Origin: Deltaproteobacteria bacterium
GTDB taxonomy: Bacteria; Bdellovibrionota_C; UBA2361; OMII01
Direction: 5' to 3'
Assembly: GCA_023262305.1 (NCBI GenBank)
Contig: JALRCK010000049.1
Location: 2,508 to 10,447, forward strand
DNA: 7,940 nt
The notes under the pieces are model-generated. The model was not told the origin of the DNA. It worked only from the letters and a program-made list of their open reading frames with translations, and did not search any database. Shown here piece by piece: positions 1 through 6,600 of the stretch. Numbering within the stretch: the first letter of the stretch is position 1; the number at the start of each line of letters is the position of its first letter. The position numbers and the translations under genes were made by a program.

Positions 1-1338
1 TTGCGAAGGAATTCGGAACGAGGCCGGGCCTTGAGGGGACCCCGCCCCGGCAACCGTATTCTCTACGTACTCACTAACCGATGCTCCCGCATTTTGCACG
101 GCCTCCACGACCTCCGATCCTAGCTCTCCGCCGGCTTGGGCAAGCGCAAAGAGATATTTGATGCCCTTCGCCGCCTCTGGAAAGTGAGTGCAAAACGCCT
201 CCCAAATATACATGCAACCGGATTTTGCGCACGCCACCGCCTGTTCTCCCACCCATGAACAACAATGTTCAAGCAGTTCGCCAGCCGCTCCCGCCACTGG
301 TTGGACGAAGTCATAGAGCGCGCGTCCAACCTCTGGAAGCACACCGGTCGCCGCGCTAACCGCGACGATCGAAGATATCGCGGCTCTCCAGGTGGCGCGA
401 TAGGTTCCAAAAGCACTGAGCATATCTCCTCGAACAGACCTGATTGCGGCGCTAACCTGAGCGTCGCTCACCTCCTCCGTTAAAACGCTCATGAGTCTCG
501 CTGTGATCTTTTCAGTCAGAGCTCTTCTGGCTTGAATGTATTCAGGTGAGTCAGGGGCGGCTGAACAAAGCGCTACCTCACCGCTTACCGCCTTTCCAAC
601 GCGCTCGCGATAGAATGCTCTCGTCCGCGCAAGTACCCGTTCCGCGGCCTCAACCGCAAGAGCGTCAATCCGTTGTCGATTGCGGAGCATAAAATCCGCC
701 GGGCCTTCGAGCGCGCTCTTCAGGTCCTGAAAGTCGCGGTAGCTTCCCAACGAAATCTCAAGTCGAAGTATCTGATGGTTGATAGAGCCTCTCTCATGTT
801 CCGGTAACGAATGGAGGCGTGAGCGAAGCTCGACGTATGAGCGCAGGTCGGCCTTAATGGTACTCGGGACCCCAGCGGAGTCCATGATTAAATGGGCGAG
901 CACATCGGCTTGAGAGCTAACCGGCCCGAAGGTATCCCCAACGGTTTGCTGAATCGCCAAGCCGGATCGCGCTGCGACCGCCATGTAGGCTGGCCCAAGC
1001 AGCACTCTCGTCGAACACTTTGCAAGTGCGGCCGCTACTCCTGTCGCGCATGAGGTTGCGCCCATGATGCCGGAATAGACAAAGTGGGGGAGAGGCAGTA
1101 CGCCTACCACAAATCCGACACCGGAGGTGATCGTTGTGCGAGCCGCGTTACAGATGGTGTCGACTGTGTACTCTGAAATCTCGACGGCTCTGCCGGCCGT
1201 GTCAAGGAGGCAAAGCCCCGCCGTGGTGGCCACCGAACTCGAAACGCTCGGGAGTGTGGCGCGTGCCAGTGCAGGGATTGAGGCTGTGCCTGTCGGTGAG
1301 GTGGGATTACAAGGAAGAGCTATCTGCGCGGTTGCCAT
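1..1338 (-). CDS. Hypothetical Ala/Ser/Thr-rich protein with a hydrophobic region (partial, C-terminus beyond window)
   Basis: I do not recognise this protein. The frame is open from an ATG at 1338-1336 to the left edge, 446 codons with no stop, so the C-terminus is missing. The start is supported by GGGAGG (1345-1350) six bases upstream. Residues 1-42 are rich in Ser, Thr, Ala and Pro and lack the positive charge plus hydrophobic core of a Sec signal peptide. Residues about 71-130 are strongly hydrophobic and small-residue rich (contains GVGFVVGVLPLP) and could form one or two membrane-inserting helices. Residues about 160-320 are charged and look helical. A second weaker apolar stretch lies near 319-334. 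There are eleven cysteines, five of them between residues 359 and 383 (including an adjacent pair). Helix-hydrophobic-helix organisation would fit a membrane-interacting or secreted protein, but that is inference. It is transcribed away from the plus-strand genes. Coding is well supported by length; function is unknown. Confidence 0.85.
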   Translation of the reverse strand, partial: MATAQIALPCNPTSPTGTASIPALARATLPSVSSSVATTAGLCLLDTAGRAVEISEYTVDTICNAARTTITSGVGFVVGVLPLPHFVYSGIMGATSCATGVAAALAKCSTRVLLGPAYMAVAARSGLAIQQTVGDTFGPVSSQADVLAHLIMDSAGVPSTIKADLRSYVELRSRLHSLPEHERGSINHQILRLEISLGSYRDFQDLKSALEGPADFMLRNRQRIDALAVEAAERVLARTRAFYRERVGKAVSGEVALCSAAPDSPEYIQARRALTEKITARLMSVLTEEVSDAQVSAAIRSVRGDMLSAFGTYRATWRAAISSIVAVSAATGVLPEVGRALYDFVQPVAGAAGELLEHCCSWVGEQAVACAKSGCMYIWEAFCTHFPEAAKGIKYLFALAQAGGELGSEVVEAVQNAGASVSEYVENTVAGAGSPQGPASFRIPSQ

Positions 1339-1566
1339 GGTTATCCTCCCGTGGATTTAATATCGTCCTTCTCAATACCACTACGGTGTGCTACCGAGTG
1401 ACCAGGGCTGAGAGATGAAACGTGGCGCAGCTTTCAGCCTGTAGTAAGTGTGAGGGAGGTCGAGCGCGTAAGCAAACCTGTTGTTTTTTGACCAGAAGAG
1501 TCGCTCGTTTCTGTTTAAAAGTCGCGGCACCCCTTTGTTTTAGGTGAAGATGTGTTTGAGGTGACC
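1339..1566. promoter_or_regulatory. Divergent intergenic region, expected to hold promoters for both directions
   Basis: This 228-base region separates two divergently oriented genes, so each probably has a promoter here. On the plus strand TTGACC (1488-1493) could be a -35 box and TTTAAA (1514-1519) a -10 box, but the 20-base spacer is too long for a good sigma-70 promoter. On the minus strand the AT-rich run TATTAA lies just upstream of the ribosome binding site without a convincing -35. I see no clear operator palindrome and no terminator-like hairpin. The division of the region is certain; the individual promoter boxes are weak guesses. Confidence 0.35.
1345..1350 (-). promoter_or_regulatory. 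Ribosome binding site of the minus-strand gene
   Basis: On the minus strand this reads GGGAGG, a near-perfect Shine-Dalgarno core, with the six-base spacer ATAACC before the ATG at 1338. It fixes the start of the minus-strand gene. Confidence 0.75.
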
Positions 1567-1890
1567 ATGAACGCACGAGAACGTGGAGAAGCTTTGAAAG
1601 AGATGGTAGCGTGGCTGACAAAGAGCCCGCTCCCACCGAGTGTGCAGGAGTATGTCTTGCAGACCGTTCCATCTTTGACGACTGAGGCTGCTACCGCCAT
1701 AACAGAGGAGCTCAAAAAATTGGTAGCCTCGGAGCAGGGATTCGCTGAGTCGATTCAAGCATGGAGGATTGCATGGGAGGGGATCACCGGAAAAATTGAG
1801 GATCGGTTGCAGTCCGAACTTCGAACCATAGAGGAGGAGCTCTTTCAGGAGCTCACGAAGGGGCTGGATGATGATAATGAGGAAGAGTGA
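1567..1890 (+). CDS. Small acidic helical protein, hypothetical
   Basis: Unrecognised 107-residue protein. The ATG at 1567 is chosen because GAGG (1558-1561) sits five bases upstream. A GTG at 1552 in the same frame, with AGGTG ahead of it, would add five residues and cannot be excluded. The sequence looks almost wholly alpha-helical: residues 2-19 form an amphipathic helix, a PLPP turn follows at 21-24, and residues 40-54 and 60-100 are further helices. The last helix has a leucine/isoleucine spacing (I77, L81, L85, I88, L92, L96, L100) suggestive of a coiled coil. The tail is very acidic (DDDNEEE at 101-107). There are no cysteines and no membrane segment, so it is probably cytosolic. Small, acidic, helical proteins next to a large secreted or multidomain protein are sometimes chaperones, but this is only inference. 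Its stop overlaps a possible GTG start of the next gene. Confidence 0.75.
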   Translation: MNARERGEALKEMVAWLTKSPLPPSVQEYVLQTVPSLTTEAATAITEELKKLVASEQGFAESIQAWRIAWEGITGKIEDRLQSELRTIEEELFQELTKGLDDDNEEE

Positions 1891-1922
1891 TCGATCTTGT
1901 TACTGCGGGAGGGATGTGGAGT

Positions 1923-2456
1923 ATGGGTTTAGTTAGCAACATCTTAAATTTATTAAATCGTGCGAATTCTCCCATGACGAAACTCTCCCTCCCTCGACCT
2001 GTGGAGCCCACTGAGGTCTTTGGTGACTATTCAGCCTGCAATGAATTTCTCTGCAGAGAGTTCCCTATGGTCGAGCCTGTGAGTTTCGGCCGCGGGGTCT
2101 CTTTCTCTAATGAAAACAATGCCGCACTAGCTGAACTATTTGACGGAGCTCGACGGCACTCTAAGATAAACCTCTCGCTCATGAATGTATCAATCGAAAT
2201 GGCTGTCGCTAGTGGTATGGGAGTCTCTCCATCGTTTGCATTTTTCAAGCTGCCGCAAGCGCCTCATGCTATTCGCTTTGGAGGAGAGGTCTTTGATCTC
2301 GGGAGTCCCACAAGCGACGGGCTTGGGTATTCGCTCATCCCCGTCAATAAAGGATACCTGAGACAAAATCGGTATTTTCTGCCAACCCTTCACCGGTTCA
2401 GTGAGGGAGATGATTCTGGGTGGCTAGCGGTAGCTGCCGTTGGCTCTATCCGGTAG
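1923..2456 (+). CDS. Hypothetical protein, second gene of the plus-strand cluster
   Basis: Unrecognised protein of 177 residues from the ATG at 1923, chosen for GGAGGG (1908-1913) nine bases upstream. The same frame extends back to a GTG at 1887 that overlaps the preceding TGA by four bases (GTGA) with GAGGA three bases upstream; this coupled start would give 189 residues. A further in-frame ATG lies at 1974. The N-terminal 12 residues are apolar (LVSNILNLL), but there is no proper signal peptide or membrane helix. The rest is a mixed alpha/beta-looking soluble sequence, rich in Phe, Gly, Pro and Ser, with a beta-rich C-terminal third (contains FGGEVFDLGS and YSLIPVNKGY). No catalytic motif is evident. 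It lies 32 bases after the acidic small protein (or overlaps it) and 13 bases before the next gene, so co-transcription is likely. The function is unknown. Confidence 0.75.
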   Translation: MGLVSNILNLLNRANSPMTKLSLPRPVEPTEVFGDYSACNEFLCREFPMVEPVSFGRGVSFSNENNAALAELFDGARRHSKINLSLMNVSIEMAVASGMGVSPSFAFFKLPQAPHAIRFGGEVFDLGSPTSDGLGYSLIPVNKGYLRQNRYFLPTLHRFSEGDDSGWLAVAAVGSIR

Positions 2457-2469
2457 AAGGGGGTGGAGT

Positions 2470-3063
2470 ATGAGCAGTCTCGTCCACGTGGTAGCGAGGC
2501 CCGCGGCCGACCTGGCACTGTTGTCACACGGCCTAATCCTGCCCCCGCCAAGTCCTCTCCGTGAGGGCTCAAGCGTGTCTCGTGAGCAGCATCTGATTCA
2601 TGTGCTGTGTGTTCCGAGCGCGAGGGATGGTAGTCGTTCAATCCATGACCTCTGCATCGGTAGTGGAAACTCAGGCCTCCAGCGGAGCTTGAGGGATATT
2701 AGCCAAACGTTGGGAAATGAATTTCCGAATATCTCCACGTGGCCTGGACTAGCCGAACCAATTCATATTGAGCCGACAAGTTTTTACAGACGTAAGGATA
2801 ACGGGCTTTTGGTCTCTGATATTACAACTCTGGTGCAGACCCTCTTTTCCTACCCGAACACTCAAGCTGTAGCGGTCATTCACCCGGTAGACGAATTCAG
2901 GAGGGAGGGGATCGTTGAAACAGATTTAAATCGTCCGCTGATGAGGGATTTTCAACGGGTTAGTTGGATAACACAGACAATCGAAACCAAACACGTTCGA
3001 CCGATCAATGCTCTTCATACAGATGAGTACTCGCTTTGGTACAACGCCTCCAGGAATAGGTGA
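2470..3063 (+). CDS. Hypothetical protein, third gene of the plus-strand cluster
   Basis: Unrecognised protein of 197 residues. The ATG at 2470 is favoured over the upstream in-frame TTG at 2440 because the TTG lies inside the previous gene, whereas the ATG starts 13 bases after its stop and follows a purine run (AAGGGGG at 2457-2463). It appears to be a soluble mixed alpha/beta protein without a signal peptide. The first 40 residues include an apolar stretch and a PPPSP turn. A clear beta-strand-like core occurs in the second half (QAVAVIHPVDEF, about residues 135-146), after a helix with VSDITTLVQTLFSYP. Two cysteines (near 47 and 62) show no metal-binding spacing. No known family motif is visible. 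Its stop codon overlaps a possible GTG start of a tiny downstream ORF (3060). Coding potential is good from length and context; function cannot be assigned. Confidence 0.72.
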   Translation: MSSLVHVVARPAADLALLSHGLILPPPSPLREGSSVSREQHLIHVLCVPSARDGSRSIHDLCIGSGNSGLQRSLRDISQTLGNEFPNISTWPGLAEPIHIEPTSFYRRKDNGLLVSDITTLVQTLFSYPNTQAVAVIHPVDEFRREGIVETDLNRPLMRDFQRVSWITQTIETKHVRPINALHTDEYSLWYNASRNR

Positions 3064-3188
3064 TACAGTACGGCGCGTTCAATTACTGCCCCCGCTGCTT
3101 CCGTCCGATCATATCAATAGAGAAGTACAGGCTCATCGCAGAATCGAGTGGGTGCCAAATGACTGCTGAATCACGTATTTCTGCATGA
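3060..3188 (+). CDS. Possible 42-residue microprotein with a CPRC motif
   Basis: A GTG at 3060 overlaps the TGA of the preceding gene by four bases (GTGA), and AGGA (3052-3055) lies four bases upstream, so translational coupling is plausible. The frame encodes 42 residues and ends with TGA at 3186-3188. The notable content is CPRC at residues 10-13 in an aromatic setting (YCPRCF), which looks like a single zinc knuckle or redox CxxC; one further cysteine lies near residue 31. A full zinc ribbon would need a second Cys pair, which is absent, so it may instead be the decayed start of a longer gene, since the same frame is broken by stops downstream. It is too short for confident prediction. Confidence 0.3.
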   Translation: MIQYGAFNYCPRCFRPIISIEKYRLIAESSGCQMTAESRISA

Positions 3189-3668
3189 ACGTGCTCAAGC
3201 GGGAGTTCGGTGCCACACCTTGATGAGCCAAAAAACCTTTGTGCCAAGAGAGCGGCTACGCCGCCCCGCTAGGTGCTCGACGTTGATGACGGTGCTGGGA
3301 GAGGGGTACTCAGGAGGCTTTGGAGCTGGATTGTAGCGTCGAGTTGGTGTTTCGCTCGCACCTACCTCAGTTTCGACTGCGCCGCGTTGCGATGGATATT
3401 GACCAACGTTTCGCTTCTTTGTTGGGCAGATCTCAAGGTGTTTGCGTAGCTCACCAAACTCTTTAGTGTGCCGAAGGTGCGCATCATTTCGATGCGGTAC
3501 GGTGAATTACAGCTTCTGTTATGGGAATGCTTGGAACAATCCAAAATCGCTTCGAGAATGTATCTACCGCGGCAAAACTAGTGGTAGTCGGCGCAACGTT
3601 TGACATCGTGGGCTCGGGAACCGATGCCACGAGCTGGACTATCTGCGATCTTCAACACAAGGGGAGCC
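3064..3668. other. Long poorly coding gap before the giant gene
   Basis: About 600 bases hold no convincing long gene. All three forward frames are repeatedly interrupted; the longest minus-strand ORF (3362-3544, 60 codons) has no ribosome binding site I would trust and no recognisable motif. The stretch contains the tail of the CPRC ORF (to 3188), a small hairpin GCGGC-TAC-GCCGC (3252-3264) without a following T-run, and a 52-residue ORF at 3521-3679. It could be a long leader of the giant gene or a decayed gene. I see no transposon ends or tRNA. Confidence 0.5.
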
Positions 3669-3679
3669 ATGAGCAATAA
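3521..3679 (+). CDS. Possible 52-residue ORF overlapping the start of the giant gene
   Basis: From ATG 3521 this frame runs for 52 residues and stops with TAA at 3677-3679, overlapping the giant gene's start codon region by 11 bases. Its composition looks protein-like, with an apolar strand KLVVVGATFDIVGSG in the middle. However, there is no Shine-Dalgarno sequence before 3521 or before the second ATG (3527). It may be a leader peptide coupled to the giant gene, or chance. No family is recognised. Confidence 0.22.
   Translation: MGMLGTIQNRFENVSTAAKLVVVGATFDIVGSGTDATSWTICDLQHKGSHEQ
3659..3666 (+). promoter_or_regulatory. Ribosome binding site of the giant gene
   Basis: The purine run AAGGGGAG ends two bases before the ATG at 3669, and its AAGG part is spaced six bases away. 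This decides the start at 3669 over an in-frame ATG at 3624, which has only a weak GGGAA upstream. The in-frame upstream stop is the TAG at 3585. Confidence 0.6.
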
Positions 3680-6600
3680 ATTGAGTGGAAAGCCGGCGGA
3701 CGGCGCAACGGGCGACTCGTTTGCTCAGTTCGAAAGCGAATTAACAGAGCTAGAGGCTCAATTCGCCCTCGACTTCGATGGGCTAGACGCAGAAGTGGAA
3801 CAAATCGAACGACAGTTTGAAGAAGAAACGCGAGACTCCGAGATAGCCCAGCTGGCTTATGAGCTCCTCGGTCCGGTATTACTCGATAACACCAAGAGTC
3901 TTAAGAGTATCTATCAAGGGCCCGAAGGCGAGGCGCACTACCAGCAGATGCTCAGCAGTATCTCCGCACAGCGTAGCGGAGCTGCCGACGCGGAAAGCCC
4001 CCTGCCATCTCCCCTGACCACACTGATCACCCCGCCGCGCATCGACGCCCTAAGCCAACCTGCCGATGCGGAGTCGCGTTATGGTGAAGATCCATCAAAG
4101 AGTTTCCTATCTGGGATGAGTGACGACGGACTTGTCAAGTGGTTCGCTCTCAACACGCAGTATCAAACCCGAGCAATCGCCCTCGACGATGCTCAAATTC
4201 TGTACGAAGAGGCTTTGAAATTATCCGGTCCCCGATCGCGCTACCCTAGTCCTGACTATGTTTCACGCTTCGAAGCATATCGGGATGAACTGCAAAGGCA
4301 GGTGGACGATCTCCGCAAGCAGATCGATGCGCTTAACCAAGACACAAAGGGCGCAGCTTCAAGGCCAGGCCCTGGCGGGTCATCCCCCCAATCACCAACT
4401 CCGCCGGGGCAGAGCCCGGGCGCTCCTGGATCAGGTGGTCCTGGCGCTCTCCCGCCATTCGGTAATCCACCCCACAGTGGAGGCAAAAATCCGACAGACC
4501 TAGACCAGCAAAACACAGCCGAGCCAAAAACAGAGCGACAACTTCGCGCCCCGTCCCCCAGCTCGAGCCCGCAGCGTGAGGCGACACCTGAAACGGCTGA
4601 GGATCCAACCCAGCCATTACCGCCGCTACCACCATTCACCCCAAGATCGGATGTCGACACGTACTGCGATCTTCAATTCCTGTGGAATAATTGTGACGTT
4701 GCCCGACTAGGGGTTTTGCATGAAATGGATAATCATGCTGTTTATGTGAGAAATTTTGGTGCAGCAAACATAATCGTCAAGCAGACGGAGGAGCGACTGA
4801 AAAGGCGACAACTCGAGTTTGCCACGCTTAGACAAAAGCTCAGAGAGGTCTTGCCGGACACGCCTGGCCCGACCGCGCAGCCGCCAGGCGGTTCCTCACC
4901 CCAATCACCGAATCCGCCGCAACGGACCCCTGGCCAGCCACCCATAAACCCACCCCAAGGTGGAGGGAACATTCGCCCTCCGTCCGCGCAGCCGCCAGTA
5001 GTTCCGCCGCCAGTAGCACCCCCAGCAGCCCAGCCACCTCAAACACCCCAAGCGGCCACGCCCCAAGCGCAGCCACGCCCCGGTGCGGACCTTCGTAATG
5101 TCGCCGAACGACACCGACCACCGTTCACAGATACAGGAGCTCCCCCAAACCCAACGCTAACTCATAAGGACTTAGTTAACTCTCTGATTGATATGAAGGG
5201 CGTTCATCTCGGCGGCGACGAAGACCGACAGCTCCTCGAAAAAGCCCTCTACTGCATCAATGTAGACTTACTAGAGGTGCTAGGGCGGAGACATGGATAC
5301 ATGTTCGCGCCTGGTCGATATAACGTCGCGCAGGGTATGCCCGACATCCACGGTCGCGGGGTCGTCGGAGCCCCCTCATCTGATCACGCTAACGGAATTC
5401 ACGCTTCATCCAAGCGAATCGTTGTCAGGACCTGGATGGAGGATGGGCAACTCCAACTCAACCTGCCTACCTTAATGCACGAAGTCGGCCACGCCGTATT
5501 TGAGACACTGCTACAGCCCTGGCCATCGATCTTGGCGAAATTTAAATCGGCGTACGCTGCTGAGAAAGATAGTATGCACCGCGACTATTTCAAGACCGAG
5601 AGGGAATTTCTCGCCGAAACGTTCTCGATGTTTTGCTTAAAACCGGACGAGCTGAAGTCGAAATGCCCACAGACGTACTCTGAGTTCAGGGCTCTATTCC
5701 CCGACTATTACATATGGGATAAGGGTGGCGATCGGTCCCACTTTCGAGTTCAAGGAGATCTCGTCCCGCGCGGCTACGAGTACTGGCTCTATAAGACCAT
5801 GCGGCCTGCTGTACTCGAAGAGGGCAAACCGATGGGCGCTCTGGAGCTGCTTTCGCGCGTAGAGGCCTTGAACGCCGCCAGGATCGCGAAGGGAATAAGC
5901 CCTGAATCCAAAGTCTTTTTCATCGATGGAGAGGAGCTCGCCGTCGACGCTGTCATGAAGAGCCTCGGTCACCAACTGTGTATGCAACGCGCGCAGCGGG
6001 CTCCCTTCAACGAGCTCGAGGGAACTATCACTATCACTCAGGCGATCCTCAACGATCCTCCGTCGCTCTTTAAGCACTTATCCGGCGGTCTCGGCGCTAT
6101 TCTCTACATCCCCGCCGAGTTGAGCGTCGCGCCGAACCACCCCTTTTGCGTGGCGTTCCGTGAGTTCTGCAAACGCAATAACGGTATGTACCATTTGGCG
6201 CTTGGCAACAGAGGACGGGAGTCAGAGAAATTCGCAGAAGAGCTCAGCGATACAATCATCCACTTCTCAAAGGCTACGATTGAGCTTCAGCCCCTCGATC
6301 GATTCAAACTAGTCGAGCTAACCCGCAGGATCGCGACGCAGAATGAGTACACGCTTCCGCAAGAGTCTGTGGATAAACTCCTCGAGCAACTGCAATTGGG
6401 CGGAACGTATCGGGACGCGTATCGGATCTGGCAGAAGGTTCAACAAGCGTACGTGAGCCGCATGGCGGAAACTGACTCGGTCTCAAGTGACGTAAACTAT
6501 ATCACCCCCGCCGACATCGAGTCGGCCAAGATCGTGCAGGAGCGGGATCCTCTCGCCAAACTTGAGTCGCAATTCGCCCTACAAGAGGCCGCGCTACAAA

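Noticed and set aside
1127..1418. Plus-strand ORFs at 1127-1360 and 1134-1418
   Set aside because: They overlap the well-supported minus-strand gene and its ribosome binding site and show no motif or good start signal.
3252..3264. GCGGC-TAC-GCCGC hairpin as a terminator after the small gene cluster
   Set aside because: The stem is only five base pairs and no T-run follows, so intrinsic termination is unlikely.
3362..3544. Minus-strand 60-codon ORF in the gap
   Set aside because: No recognisable motif, isolated orientation and short length. Chance ORFs of this size are expected.
3530..3560. Flagellin-like wording (LGTIQNRFEN) in the 52-residue ORF
   Set aside because: The resemblance covers only about ten residues and the following sequence does not continue like a flagellin C-terminus.
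3600..3605. Perfect TTGACA that could be a -35 box for the giant gene
   Set aside because: At 16-18 bases downstream the sequence is GATGCC-like, with no resemblance to a -10 box, so a sigma-70 promoter is not supported.
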